Positions 1 through 12,737 of a stretch of DNA of 64,000 nt are shown piece by piece. Under the pieces are notes generated by a model. It ran no database searches. It worked only from the letters and a program-made list of their open reading frames with translations, and was not told the DNA's origin. Where the stretch lies: assembly GCA_035578155.1 (NCBI GenBank), contig JAPWDM010000001.1:3600172-3664171 (forward strand). The letters run 5' to 3'. Each line of letters begins with the position of its first letter. Position 1 is the stretch's first letter. A program made the translations under genes and the position numbers. This stretch comes from Brachynemurus nebulosus (taxonomy: Eukaryota; Arthropoda; Insecta; Neuroptera; Myrmeleontidae).

Positions 1-219
1 AATTTTTCCATTATTGTTTTTAATAATAGTCACGCAGTCACGAGGAATTGAAGGATTTTCGAAACTTTTTTGAACGTGCAAAACTAACAAAACATTTTGG
101 TATATGTATAAGTTCAAGTTATTCTTGAAGTACCCTTCCAAAAGAGTTTTTCAAAAAATTTACACGTTTGTACTTCAAACTATTTAACGTTAAATTTCCA
201 AAAATCGTCATCCGACCTA

Positions 220-739
220 CACTGTTAAAAAATTTTTCAACATTTAATGTTGGTATTTAATTGTCAACATTAAATATTGTAAAATTACATTTCGAAATGT
301 TTAGAACAATTTTCTATGTAAAATTACATTGTAGAATGTTTTGCCTTACATTTCGGATGTAATTTTACTCCACTCAGTGGTTTAGTTAATTACGTACGAC
401 ATGCAAAATTACACTGTCAACTCAACTGACGCCGTCAATTGCGCAGAATCAATTACGTGATACCGGTAATTTACATCCAAAAGATTAGTAATTTACATAC
501 AAATACAATAAATTTTCGGTTCGAAATGTAATTTTACTACTTTAGCATATCAAATACCACTTTTATATGTAATTTTAGTATCACAGTATTTAAAATTACA
601 GTGAATATTTATTTTTACACAAAATTTCATATTTTACAACTAAATTATTTAAATTTACTAACACATTGTAATTTTCAAGACACATATTGTAAAAAATTAC
701 CATATTTTTTATTGTAATAATACATTTTTTTTAACAGTG
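220..739. mobile_element. TA-flanked MITE (copy 1)
   Basis: The ends are CACTGTTAAAA and its reverse complement, flanked by TA on both sides, as expected for a Tc1/mariner-type target. The inside is packed with variants of TGTAAAATTACA in both orientations and has no coding capacity. A second copy lies at 37844-38353 in the opposite orientation, and the two align nearly end to end. Family assignment rests on target site and structure only. Confidence 0.8.
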
Positions 740-741
740 TA

Positions 742-2406
742 CCTAAAAAGAATAAAGTAACTATAGCTTTTTATTTGAACAAATTTTTATGTAGTTCGTT
801 ATCGCTAAGAACTAACCGTATTAAATAAATAAATATTAATCATGATATGTACTAAGAGCTGTGATAATACAACTTGATCCATCAACATAGAGTCAAAAAG
901 AGCTAATTACAAACTAAATTGTGATTTGGTGCCCCATAACGTACCAATTAAAGAAAATTTGAAAGTCCAGATAAGCAAAATTTACTGTATTGTTTTGTAA
1001 AAAATCGGAGTTCAATTACCTCTGTTGCTGCTGACTAAGCTCATAGTTAAGTAGCTAAGAGTATATTGGGACCTCTCAGTAACGCCAAATTTGTTCAGTA
1101 GCGGAATACAATTTTTGGAAAAGCAATATTCCCAATCTAGCTCGACATTTTTCAGCGTCACATTTCATTTCACTCCTTCAGGGTTATTCCAATTATTAAA
1201 ATGAAGAAAAATTGTATAATTTTTGCAGTCTGGGAATGATACTAGTGAGGACGGCAATATTCAGATGGAGGGGTTCAAAATCTCGCTCGAAACTAAACGG
1301 TGGAAGAGAGAGTATAATGCCTACTGAGGAACAATATTATTGAGAGCTTGTACTGCAGTAGCTATTTCTGGCAGCAAGTTTTAAGACTTTCAAAAATTTC
1401 GAAATCAGTAAAATCAGTTTTAATTATGTCAAAATCAAGCAGTCTAAATGGTAACTGAAAATAATCAAATATCTTTTTTAAAGAATTTCTGATTTCCGAA
1501 TAAGTAAGTAACTGAACAGTAATAAATATAATTTGTTAATGTTTTGTTATGTATTATAAGAGAAAGAATATAATCATTTTAAGTGAAAGTTACATCTTCT
1601 AGCAATAAAAAAAAGTTGTAATCATATTTATTTCACTAGAACATACTTACCAATTTATACCGTGTTTACAAAAAAAAAAAAATTATATACTATACATATT
1701 TTGTGTACACACCTATAAAATATCTATGCAAATATACTGGTGTTTAAAAAGTTCCTTATAATAAAATTTTTTTTATAAAATTATGAACAAAATTTCGCAT
1801 TGATCGCACTACACAAACTTTGTCTCTTAAACTAACAATTACATTTTTGATTATATTGACTCAAAAACAATATAATTTGTGAATTTACAGTCGAATGAAT
1901 GATTATAAAGCTAAAGTAACAGTACGAAGATCTCCAAGTTCGAATTTTACTATTCTTGTTCGATTATAATTAAATAGTTCAGTTCGATTGGTTCAGCTCT
2001 TTTGTCTGTAACTACGACAAACAATGGAACTGAAGCTCATGTCAGTGCTAATCATGTCGACTAACAGACAATTATGTCAACCCTTAGAAAATTTTTAATT
2101 ATATTTTATTCTAGTTGCTTTCGCTTGCTTATTTTTGTCAATAGTAAATTAAAGTAAACAAGACAAAACTAATTTTTGAAATTTTTAAAATGGTTACACA
2201 TAGAAGTTTCCATAGTTTGTTATATTCTTTCGAAAAATTTAGTTTCACAGCTTTCGGAATCATTCTATGAGTTTTAATAATTATTATTTTTTAGAAGTTA
2301 CACTTGAAAATAGTACAACTTAAAAAAAATTAGGAATGGATACTTCAATTTTTCTGTTACGATCGAGAAACTCATAAAAAATTTTTCTTTTCGCTCACAG
2401 ATATTA
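742..2406. other. No gene recognised
   Basis: AT-rich sequence with short A/T runs and no credible ORF, terminal repeat or dispersed repeat that I can pair inside the window. Confidence 0.5.
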
Positions 2407-2531
2407 TTAGCCGAATTTTCTCCGAAAAATTAGACTTATACAGTCTATACGATAAGAGCTGCGAGAGGCGAGAGTAGTGGCGCTATCCGTTTTCGGACCC
2501 GTAGAACACGAATATGTAGGAAAAAAAAATG

Positions 2532-2537
<6 letters not shown>

Positions 2538-2612
<75 letters not shown>
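2538..2612. repeat. (TA)n microsatellite in the Helentron-like element
   Basis: Uninterrupted TA dinucleotides following the conserved 5' segment ending ATGTCTGA. The same position is occupied by TA tracts in the copies near 10.9 and 12.1 kb, so the microsatellite is part of the element. Confidence 0.95.
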
Positions 2613-2615
<3 letters not shown>

Positions 2616-2933
2616 CCGCCACCTTTTAATTTGTGTAGGGCCCCCCTATGGAAGTTAAGAGATGAAATTTGGTAAATAGGACTCATTTTCGAGGCACCTC
2701 ATACTATCAAAGTGGGGTCAAATTTTGGGCAAATTTTTTTTCTGACCCGACCTTTAAGGGGGTGGTGGGGGGCGGAAAAGCAATAAAACTTTTCCAAACC
2801 GGTTTTAAATAATGTTTCGGTCAATTATCTACAACATATCCAAAATTCAGCTTCCTAGCATGATATGGTGGGAGTAGAGGGGGGAAAAACGATTTTCGCT
2901 GGATCTAACAGGCCCCCAGCCCCCCAGAATTAA

Positions 2934-3510
2934 CGTAGAGGGTTGAAATTTGGTGTGTTGATAAAGTTCGTACCTAGGTTGTGCTTTTTGGAGGTTTTAA
3001 TATTTTACCCCCACCCCCCTCATTTTTAAGCTACAATTTCATGCATTTTCGACGTTTTCGAAGTTTGTACCACTCGCACAGGTCACCCGAATAAACCTAG
3101 AGGGCTGAACTTTTGTATTCGGATTGAGTTAGTATCAAGGGGGTGCCTTTTGGGGGTCTCGACTTTTAACCCCTACCCCCACCATTTTTATACCCAAAAG
3201 AACATGATTTGTCTTGTTTTTTAACAGTTTCGTACGGGTCAAAATCTCCCCAAATAAACCTAGAGGGCTGAAATTTGGTGTACAGGTTAAGCTAATAGCC
3301 AGACATTGTTTTTTGGAGGTTTCAACTTTTAACCCTTACCCCCACGATTTTTACGCCAATATTTCCTTAATTTTTTGCTTGTTTTTTAACACGTCTAGAG
3401 ACTCCATAAGGAAACCTAGAGGGCTGAAATTTTGTACGTGTATTCAGTTAGTATCCAGCTAGTACCTTTTAGGGAGTCCACATCACTTTTCCCCCCACTT
3501 CTCCCATTTT
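2934..3510 (+). repeat. Four diverged ~160-bp tandem units
   Basis: The motif CTAGAGGGCTGAAATTTTG (or a close variant) recurs near 2934, 3096, 3259 and 3414, each time followed by a TTAGTATC-like stretch, a TTTTGG-G-GTC block, TTTTAACCC and CCCCCACCATTTTTA. Spacing is 155-163 bp. The array is inverted at 11.2-11.8 kb and degenerate at 58.3-59.4 kb. Confidence 0.8.
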
Positions 3511-4081
3511 TACATCGGAATTGAATGCTATTGTTAAATGTGTTTTAAAAGCATTATGTTTATTCTAAATACAAGTAGGCGAATAGTAATTTTAAAAAAT
3601 TTAGAAAAAAGTGAACTTACTTTTATGACAAATGAAATACATACATATTAAGTAATTTAAAAATGTTATTAAAGTCACTGTTTATTTATAAATTAGGAAT
3701 TTTGGATTTTTAGTATTCATAAAATCCAAAATAGAAATTTTGGATTTTTTTGGAAAGAAAAAATATCTTTATAAAGGCCTTCCAGTTTACTATTTAAGGT
3801 CCTTTTTTAATATTTAAAACTAAAACATAAAGGCAATTAGCGGATATACATGGGTAGGAATGTCCTCGTACGAATTGTGTTGGCTTTTTTTCTGCTACCT
3901 GTTTTCGGCACAAAATTGAAATTTACTGAGATACAGCCCTTAAATACTTAAAACTTTTTTTTAAAGCCTCGATCAGCCGAACACTCATCACCAGTTTGAA
4001 ACCAACAAAATGACAATTCGGTTGTAGACTTTCAATCACATTTCGCTTGTAGACATTCAATACCGAAGATGAAGGGGAAAA

Positions 4082-4118
4082 TTCGACTACCGTGATGGGG
4101 CCCCGCTGCTCACGGCGT
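4082..4118 (+). other. 3'-terminal hairpin of the Helentron-like element
   Basis: CCGTGA and TCACGG arms surround GGGGCCCC, immediately after the subterminal inverted repeat ATTCGACTA. Equivalent hairpins end the copies at 11103 and 12737. In Helentrons this type of palindrome marks the 3' terminus; that role is inferred here. Confidence 0.6.
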
Positions 4119-4774
4119 CTTTTAATTAGACAATTAATTTATTCAGTCTCATAAGAATTTCGTAGTTATTTCACTTTGATCGTGGTGAGAAAATTATGAA
4201 ACCTTTCGCTGGTCATTTCATTGAGGATAAATACGATAGTAAATGAAACGAAAGCTTTGATTGTTTTTAACTAATTTCAAAACTGTCGAAACAAATTATT
4301 AAGTAATATGTAAATTTAGCTAACTTATTTTATTCGTTAAACTGTCTTAATATATTACACCCGAGTTTAATACTTTTTCCGAATAAGCTTATGTTTTCTG
4401 TAGTTCAAATGTGCTGCCTAAAAGCAATTCAACTCGAAGAACTGTCAATTCAGAAACCATAGATGGTATAACGTAATATTCTGTATGCTTGTAGCGACTA
4501 CTAATGATTAGTATTAAGCCCAAGTAAACAGTGCTTTAGATACATACTATCAAAACTATCAAAATTTGTTTTTTAGTGTTAAAATCTTATTCTCAATTTA
4601 ACCATTATAAGATTTTTTTATAACAGATTGATTATATATTAGCGTCTTGGAAGTTAAGAAACAGCTCTATAAGAAATTGAAAATTGATCATCGATATAAT
4701 TTATTGATTGATATACTCTCTCAACAAAATCAGTTTTTTTCCTTATGATTCTATAAAATTCATTGGTAATATAC
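4119..4774. other. No gene recognised
   Basis: AT-rich spacer between the Helentron-like element and the Harbinger-like element; no repeat pairing or ORF of note. Confidence 0.5.
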
Positions 4775-4777
4775 TTA

Positions 4778-6563
4778 TAGCCCGTCCACACTACACCAAC
4801 TTTTGTTTGTACAAACTTTTACACAAACAAAAGTTGGTGCAAATGGTACGTGTGGACGTGAAGTTTGCGCAAACATTTTGTAAAATCACACAAACTTTTG
4901 TTTGAATAAATTGTTTGCACAAACATAAGTTTGGGCAAACGATACGTATGAACGTGATGTTTGAATGGTTTGAAGTTTGTACCAGTGTTTGTGGATTTTT
5001 GTATCTCGCATCAAAAAGTTGGTATGAACGTGTGAGTTTGACAACTACTGTAAAAATGACTGAGTAGGCACGAATTCAGGCTTTACACCGTATTTTTTTA
5101 TATTTATTTTATGAGTACGTATTCTTTAATATTATATTAATTAATATATTAAAGAACATTAATTTAATATACTAAAAATTTACGTGAGAATGGTCACTTT
5201 ATTACATTAATCAGAAATTTTGGAAAATGTCCCTGGTTTTTAAAAAAATTGCAAAAATAATGTAATTTCTTCTCTATGGTAAATAGGGGTCAAAAGAGAC
5301 GATAACAGGGTGAATGGGGACGATCCGTAGAGCCGACCAAAATTGAAGCAGAAATATAACATAATTTCGAATTTTTTGTATTTATACATCCAAAAAAGAA
5401 ATAAAACTTCATGATTTTGTGTAGAAATTGACAATAAATCTAAAATAAAATTTATAAAGTATAGAAGTAAGTCATGCTGAATGTTTTTATAAAAATATCG
5501 ATTGACTTGAAAATCTTGAAAATACTCTATTCTATGTTCCAATATATCCTTCATCCGACCCTAATCACCCCACATTCATCTCTTTATACCTGATATAGCG
5601 TTCCTATTAACCCAGATACTGTCGCTATTCACTCTTTTCGGCATCTATTAGCCTCCAACTTAAGCTCAATGTCACATCCTCATTATTTCCTCTTAAAAAA
5701 ATAAAAACAATTAAAAGTTTGTAGTCTTCGTTTTCCAGATATTATGTTTCAAAATAACTAAAATTTCGATTAAGCAAGAATTCTTTCATCACACCACCAA
5801 AATAAATAGTTTTTAGAGAAAGTTTTAAAAACAAAAAGTAACACTGTGTTGAAGACATCAATTTAAATTGATTTTTTAATAATTTTCATTCAACTTCAAC
5901 CTTAGTTATTGTTGCTACCCAAAAAAAATAATTATTTCACTATATTTTAAGAAAGATATCTATTCCGATTTATGTTTGGTGTTTTTAAACCAAGCTCTTG
6001 AGAACATTTTTCCTTGTGTGCCTATTCACCCGCCTTTCTCGGTTCATTCCAGTCTAGGGTAATGGTCTCCGAAAGACATTGAAACTGAATACCTATGTAC
6101 CATACAATAAATATTTATTAGCAATAAATTAAAAATATTTATTATCACCGACAGTTTGTAGGTTATAAAAGACGACTTGCTTCAAAAAAATAATGTGTAC
6201 CTACTTGTATCTAGTGTATTGTATACTTTAACCATCGATATTTGGGATGACTTTTTGAGAGTGATTATAAACTTTTAAAAAGTTAGTTATTTTATTACTT
6301 GTACCAAATATCACCCTACGCTCACTCCAATTGTGCTTAAATATATTACCTGTTTTATGAGTGGCGGTTTCTTTTAACACTAACCTAGATAAGTAGACAA
6401 CCTACAGCGCACAATACTAATAATTATTGCGGTACTTGAGTACATCAATAATACATTAATTCACTCAAACAAAAGTTTGTGTAATGTGGACGTGTTATTT
6501 GTACAAACTTTTGTTTGTGTAAAAGTTTGTACAAACAAAAGTTTGTGTAATGTGGACGGGCTA
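4778..6563. mobile_element. Harbinger-like element, 60-bp TIRs, no transposase
   Basis: Both ends start TAGCCCGTCCACA and continue for about 60 bp of inverted repeat. Each end contains its own small palindrome (AACTTTTGTTTGTAC ... ACAAACAAAAGTT). The 3-bp sequence TTA flanks the element on both sides, the target size of PIF/Harbinger elements. GTGGACGTG-like motifs recur near both ends. No transposase is visible; a 104-codon open frame on the minus strand (5240-5554) matches nothing I know. Superfamily is inferred from the target duplication. Confidence 0.7.
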
Positions 6564-6659
6564 TTACGTACATAGAAGATCAACACACAAGAGTATATTT
6601 AAGGTTCCGTAGCAACCAAGGAACCGTCTCATTTATTTCGTTGTGTCGGTCTTTCTTAT

Positions 6660-7301
6660 AGGAATCTCCACATTCTTGCCGGGGTTGGACGAGGTTCCTC
6701 GTCGAGTTCCTCGCTGAGGTTGGTTCAGCCATATGAATAGCATTAAAACTAGTGATGTCGAGTCGAGATGAAGTTAGTCGATTAATCGACTTAAGTTATT
6801 TTTCCGACAAAATTAGTCATTAGTCGAAAATATCGAGCATAGAATAGTCGATTAATCGACTAAATTTTTATTCGAATTCATGAATAGGGTAACCTATGTA
6901 ACTCTTTTAAAAACTATGTTTTAAATTTAATTATTGAATTTTATTTTTATTTAAAAAAAAATACTAATTACAATGTAAAGTAATGTAAATCACATAAAAG
7001 TAAAAAATCATACAAAGAGATAATTTTTAGTTTTTATTTTTTCGGGTCTTATAAATAATACAGAAAAATTATTAAATTAGTCGTTTTTAGTCATTTAAAA
7101 AAATATTAGTCATTTTAGTCATTTAGTCGACAGTAAAAGAGTCGATTGAAAAGTGATTAAAAGTAAACAAAATTAGTCGACAAAACCGATTAATCGATTA
7201 ATTATCCGACATCATTAATTAAAACACCAACCGCGAGACACAACGAAATGACCCTCTGCATTCTCGTTTCGTCCAACCTCGGCGAGATTGTGGAGACTGC
7301 T
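6660..7301 (+). mobile_element. Small GC-richer MITE (copy 1), split by a hAT MITE
   Basis: When 6750-7217 is ignored, the halves join into a ~165-bp inverted-repeat element whose reverse complement aligns along its whole length with 8695-8850 (shared CCACATTCTCGCC ends, AACGAAATGACCCTC core). It is non-coding. Terminal sequence suggests a 3-bp target, with imperfect flanks here. Confidence 0.8.
6750..7217. mobile_element. hAT MITE with exact 8-bp TSD ATTAAAAC
   Basis: Termini are TAGTGATGTCG and CGACATCATTA, with subterminal GTCGATTAATCGACT palindromes at both ends. ATTAAAAC directly precedes and follows the element. It interrupts the MITE spanning 6660-7301, so it is the younger insertion. 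Eight-bp TSD and terminal sequence fit the hAT superfamily; no coding capacity. Confidence 0.88.
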
Positions 7302-7339
7302 TAACACGTAACAGGTCATTAAGGATTTTAATAAGTGCG

Positions 7340-7560
7340 TTAGGTTCGAATGTTACCACAGGTCTACTACACAATAATATGTAGTGTATTATAGATCACA
7401 TCGCACCATTCTTATGTTTACGGTGACTAGAGAGAGAGCGAGGTATGTTTGTATTCCTTATTGGTGTACGCGTTATACGGAATTGTTGATGTGGTATAGC
7501 GTTGTGCTGCAGTTAGTCAGGTTTCACTTGACGTCTTACAATGACTGTCAACGTCATTAC
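7340..7560 (+). repeat. Dispersed repeat, unclassified (copy 1)
   Basis: Shares a colinear, diverged match with 40775-40985, including CACAGGTCTACTACACA, TATTATAGATCACATC and TATAGCGTTGTG. No poly-A, TIR or coding sequence could be assigned. The open frame across it is not conserved in the second copy and is taken as chance. Confidence 0.6.
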
Positions 7561-7724
7561 AATATTACTCTCTCATTTTTGTAGCTACTGTAATGGAAGA
7601 TGGTATAATCCAAAATCGGAACAGTCGGAAAACTTGTAAGTGAGTTTGGACTAGTGGTTAAGAGTGTCGATAATTTAAAATATGTTTCAGCTTGGATAAT
7701 GGATTGAGTACTGCAGCAGACAAT

Positions 7725-7797
7725 AAAATAATAATAATAACAAGAAGAAGAAGAAGAAGAAGAAGAAAAAGAAGACGAAGAAGAAGAAAAAGAAGAA
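7725..7797 (+). repeat. (AAT)n/(AAG)n microsatellite
   Basis: A short AAT run passes into an imperfect AAG repeat with AAAAAG and ACG interruptions. Confidence 0.95.
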
Positions 7798-8691
7798 TTT
7801 AATAATGCAAATTTAATAATGCAAATGCACCCAAAAAAATTGCAAATTATACCAACGATATTGCAATGATGAATCGTTAAGTATAGGTTTTTTTGTACAT
7901 TTTTTCATAAAATAGCAACGGATTAAAAAATTTTTCGTTTTGTTTTGTTTTTTTTGAATTCCGGTCGAAAATTTTCACAGTATATTTTCAATATATTATA
8001 CTTTCGAATTAAACAAAAAAAAATTTTTTCGATTTTTTAAATCCAAGTTACAAGCGAAAAAGAACTTTTTTACTTACATCTGCATTTATCTTTGTCTATC
8101 ATATTAATAAATATACGTTTATTCACTCGCTACTTCAAAAACATAATTACTTTGTTTGGTTGGTAACTATGTAAATAATACAATTTGTGTTCCCCTCGCC
8201 TCAGTTTCTGGAGGTCTTTTGAGCTTAATTGCACCAAATACTTTTCAGGGGATTCGAATTCAAATAATATTATCCGTCCATATTCATACGCTTTTGTAAA
8301 AACCACTTCTAAATCTGTTTTATTCATTTTAAATAAATTTTGTACGTTTAACTCATAGGTTTAAGAAATAAGATAAGAAAAAGCTAAAAATTATTTCAAA
8401 AAGTTGTAACGGTTTTTTTTATTTGCAACAAAGTAACGCTTGTTTTAAACCATATGTGCATAGTACCTATATAAAAAGTATCGTATTAAGGTATGCTGAA
8501 GATCGAGTATAAATTACAGTTGAAATAAGTTTGAAAATATACCTTCTTAGTAACTGTAAAAGATTATACTAATTTATTGTCGCGTATATATTCAAATACT
8601 CATAGTAGTATTCTTGTACTTGAAAATATACCCGATTTTGGCTCTGAAATGAGGTATATTTTAAAGAGTCATCTTGTTAGTTTCTGTTTTG
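7798..8691. other. No gene recognised
   Basis: AT-rich. A 65-codon minus-strand open frame at 8130-8327 starts with Met and has a mixed-charge composition, but shows no domain I recognise and is within chance length for this base composition. Confidence 0.4.
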
Positions 8692-8694
8692 TAA

Positions 8695-8850
8695 AGCAGC
8701 TTCCACATTCTCGCCGAGGTTGGACGAGTCGAGAATGTAGAGGGTCATTTCGTTGTGCTTCGCGGTTGGTGTTTCAATGCTATTCTTATGCCTCGGCCAA
8801 CCTCGCGAGGAACTACTTCGTCCAACTTCGGCGAGAATGTGGAAGCTCCT
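8695..8850 (-). mobile_element. Small GC-richer MITE (copy 2), TAA flanks
   Basis: AGCAGCTTCCACATTCTCGCC at the left is repeated inverted at the right. TAA lies immediately outside both ends, suggesting a Harbinger-type 3-bp target. It is the intact counterpart of the MITE at 6660-7301 and lies in reverse orientation. Open frames overlapping it are by-products of its inverted repeats. Confidence 0.85.
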
Positions 8851-8853
8851 TAA

Positions 8854-9795
8854 ATTAGACACGATCCTAGATCGGTCAGTGACGTCACAAGCTCTGCTAT
8901 CGGGTATATTTTCAAAATACGCTACGAAGACCACAGATAATTCGTTTGATAAGAACTTTCAAAGAAATTTTTCCGATTAACTTGGGTCGATAACTGCAAT
9001 TGTAACAATAACACATATTATACTCGTATAAGCGTAAAAAGCTTTTATTACGGAACCCTATCTTGGGCGTGCTCAACACTCTCTTAGCCGATTTTTATTT
9101 TTTTACATACATACGTAACATGTTAGAAAATGAAAGTTTAGTGTGTTTTTCACCTATGTGTGTATAATACCATATTATTTATTTATTTAGAATGACAAAT
9201 GTTTTCCTACGAAATATTTAAATAGATGCATCTACTCAATGACCTTTCTTGAACCTCAAACCGGGAGTAATTAATCAAATTTTTAAGAAAAATCATATTT
9301 AATAATTTTTTTTTTAAATTTATTTTTAATTAATTATTTTGCTAGCTTCCGTAGTAAATATTGATATACCCATGTTCACATAAATAACTGTATTGCTATT
9401 ATTAATGTAGAACAAACTTCCTTTGAAAAAGTTAATACTCAGTAGGCAAATGTCAATTCAATCAGTGGTGTAACTAATTTCTTTTCTCTCTTTAGAAAAC
9501 CTAACAGGCCGTTGATTTTTTGCTCATTGATGGTATTTTTTGGGACAATCATGGTATTGTCCCAATATTTATTCCCCATTTATTGCTAAGAAACCAGCAA
9601 GATTTTGTAAATCTCATAAAATATAAGTATGTATGTAGTCAGACCACATAATCTACCCTGAAAAATTGATAAACTGACGTTAGCTTTTGTTAATTTGACT
9701 CTTTACTCCCCTTAACGAAAGACTAACAAGAAGTTTCCGCACTCTGTACAAAACTAGAACTCAATTTTTTCGACTTTTTGCTCGATGTTTTATGT
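8854..9795. other. No gene recognised
   Basis: AT-rich spacer. A small perfect hairpin (TTGGGACAAT / ATTGTCCCAA) lies near 9540-9570. Confidence 0.45.
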
Positions 9796-9803
9796 CTTCT
9801 ACG

Positions 9804-10086
9804 CAGTGGTGGACTAACCCTTTCGCAGACTCAGGGCGGCTTCAAATGTTCGTCCCCAAAAGGCGCAAACAAAATATACAAAAAGTTAAGGCGCAAACAA
9901 AATATACAAAAAGTTCAACATCAAAAAAAGCAGTGGATCCTTTGAAAGCCTACTACATTTTTAACGTTGACAATTTGCGCGCTTTACTTCTAATCCTGAA
10001 CCCCTCTATTTATTGACTAAACCTCTCTATCGGGTGTGTGATCCGGGGTGTGGATCGCCCCTACCGGCCCCTTAAATCTGTCAGTG
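9804..10086. mobile_element. Probable hAT relic
   Basis: Begins CAGTGGTGGACTAA and ends ...CTGTCAGTG, with weakly matching termini. The flanking octamers CTTCTACG and CTTGTAAG agree at 6 of 8 positions. GC-rich blocks inside resemble other hAT relics here. The call rests on degenerate ends and an imperfect TSD. Confidence 0.45.
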
Positions 10087-10793
10087 CTTGTAAGTAAATT
10101 ACTTAGAATAGTATGCATTACAATATTCCAAGCCTATCAAAGTCGGAAACCAGAGCTATATAATAGGTAATGTGCCCAAAAATCTAAGTAGGGGAAGGTA
10201 GGGTAATGTGGCCATCCTAAACTTTGAATTGATATATTTTCTAAACGGTTTTAATTAATTAATATTTCTTGACATAATACAATTGCAAATTTAATAAAGT
10301 CTTTATTTTGTAACATACATAAGGTTAGGGTTGCCAGACGTCCGGATAAAGCCGGACAAAGTCATGCTTTTTCGTTGCGTGTCCGGCCAAATTAGACGGT
10401 GTCCGGCCTGTCCGTCTTTTGTTAGGCATTTTAAATTTGACCATTTTTCTTTCTTTTTTACATTGCCCGCCCGTGATTTGATTCATAAATCCTTTTTAAT
10501 TTTTCTTTTTTTTTTTTTTTTTTATAATTCAGATAGCTTTTCAGAATTTCTTACTATTTGTCCATATTATTTTTCCCATTCCGGGTCATAATGCAAATGT
10601 TGAAAGAATTTTTCCTTTGGTAGGTCAACATTGGTCAAAAGAACGCAACAAATTAAATGTCGATACTATAGCCAAAATTTTGGTTGTACAAAATTTTGGT
10701 TGTAAAAATTTGACTTGTAAAGAGTTTTACAACTCAATTTTCAAAGAAAATGAGCTTTTAAAGCAGATCTCTGCTAGTGAAAAATATTAATTA

Positions 10794-11103
<310 letters not shown>

Positions 11104-12095
11104 TTTTTTTAAAATTTTTTAAAATTACTATTTGCCTACTTGCATTTAGAATAATAATAATGCATTTAAAACACATTTAACAATAGCATTCAATTCCGAT
11201 GTAAAAATGGGAGAAGTGGGGGGAAAAGTAATGTGGACTCCCTAAAAGGTGCTAGCTGGATACTAACTGAATACACGTACAAAATTTCAGCCCTCAAGGT
11301 TTCCTTAGAGAGTCTCTAGACGTGTTAGAAAACAAGCAAAAAAATTAAGGAAATATTGGCGTAAAAATCGTGGGGGTAAGGGTTAAAAGTGGAAACCTCC
11401 AAAAAACAGTGTCTGGCTATTAGCTTAACCTGTGCACAAAATTTTGGCCCTCTAGGTTTATTTGGGGAGATTTTGACCCGAACGAAACTGTTTAAAAACA
11501 AGAAAAATCATGTTCTTTTGGGTATAAAAATGGTGGGGGTAGGGGTTAAAAGTCGAGACCCCCAAAAGGCACCCCCTTGATACTAACTCAATCCGAATAC
11601 AAAATTTCAGCCCTCTAGGTTTATTTGAGTGACCTGTGCGAGTACAAACTTCGAAAACGTCGAAAATGCATGAAATTGTAGCTTAAAAATGAGGGGGGTG
11701 GGGTAAAATATTAAAACCTCCAAAAAGCAGAACCTAGGTACGAGCTTTATCAACACACCAAATTTCAACCCTCTACGTTAATTATGGAGGGCTGGGGGCA
11801 TGTTAGATCCAGCTAAAATCGGTTTTTCCTCCCTCTACTCCCTCCAAATCATCCTAGGAAGCGGAATTTTGGATATGTTATAGATAATTGACCGTAACAT
11901 TATTTCCAACCGATTTGGAAAAGTTTTATTGCTTTTCCGCCCCCACCACCCCCTTAAATGCTGGGTCGGATCAAAAATTTTCACAAAATTTGACCCCACT
12001 TTAATGGTAGGAGGTATCTCGAAAATGAGCCCCACTTACCAAATTTTATCTCTTAACTTCCATAAGGGGGTCCTACACATATTAACAGGTGGCGG

Positions 12096-12144
<49 letters not shown>

Positions 12145-12269
12145 ATATTTTTTTCTACATATTCGTGTTCTACGGGTCTGAAAACGGATAGCGCCCCTAG
12201 TCTCGCCTCTCGTCGTTCTTGTCATATAGACTGTATAAGTCTAATTTTTTCAAGGAAAAATTCGACTAA
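11104..12269 (-). mobile_element. Helentron-like element, inverted 5' and middle segment
   Basis: This is the reverse complement of most of 2407-3600: the tandem ~160-bp units, the GGCGGAAAAGCAATAAAAC stretch, a TA tract (about 12098-12142) and the 5' terminal segment ending CGACTAA. It lies back to back with the miniature copy on its left and joins the correctly oriented 3' part on its right. Confidence 0.75.
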
Positions 12270-12737
12270 AAAGTGAATTTACTTTTATAACAAATGAAAT
12301 ACATACATACTAAGTAATTTAAAAATGCTATTAAAGTCACTGTTTATTTATAAATTAGGAATTTTGGATTTTTATTATTTATAAAATAGAAATTTTGGGT
12401 TTTTTTGGAAAGAAAAAATATCTTCACAAAAGCCTTCCAGTTTGCTTTTTAAGTTCCTTTTTTAATATTTAAAAATAAAACACAAAGGCAATTGTGTTGG
12501 CTTTTTCCCTGTTAACTGCTATCAGCATAAAATTGAAATTTACTCAGATTCAGCCCTTAAAAACTTAAAAACCTTTTTTTAAAGCCCAGATCAACCGGAC
12601 ACTCATCATCAGTTTTAAAACCACCAAAATGACAAATCGCTTGTGGGCTTTCAATTACATTTCGCTTGTAGACACTCAATTCCGAAGATGAAAGGAAAAA
12701 TTCGACTTCCGTGATGGAGCTGCGCTGCTCACGGCGT
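12270..12737 (+). mobile_element. Helentron-like element, 3' part
   Basis: Colinear with 3610-4118 of copy 1: AAGTGAATTTACTTTTAT at the start, AATTCGACTTCCGTGATGG and CTGCTCACGGCGT at the end. Its orientation is opposite to the segment on its left, so the locus has an internal inversion exactly at the element's 5' terminus. Confidence 0.72.

Larger units (their letters stand above)
2407..4118 (+). mobile_element. Helentron/HINE-like element, copy 1
   Basis: The 5' end (TTAGCCGAATTTTCTCC) is matched by an inverted copy (GGGGAAAATTCGACTA) that sits internal to the 3' end and is followed by a GC-rich hairpin, CCGTGA...TCACGG, and then a T run. Between the ends are a TA microsatellite, four diverged ~160-bp units and unique AT-rich sequence. 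Short asymmetric terminal inverted repeats, a 3' subterminal palindrome, an internal microsatellite and internal tandem repeats are the hallmarks of non-autonomous Helentron (HINE/DINE-1-like) elements. No Rep/helicase coding is present. Related copies are at 10794-12737 and 58270-59550. Assignment is by architecture, not homology search. Confidence 0.6.

Noticed and set aside
5240..5554. 104-codon minus-strand frame
   Set aside because: No recognisable domain, very hydrophobic AT-rich composition, and within reach of chance in this window.
8577..8980. Three overlapping sense and antisense frames of 75-93 codons
   Set aside because: They overlap the GC-richer MITE at 8695-8850, whose inverted repeats lack stops; no domain and not conserved in the other MITE copy.
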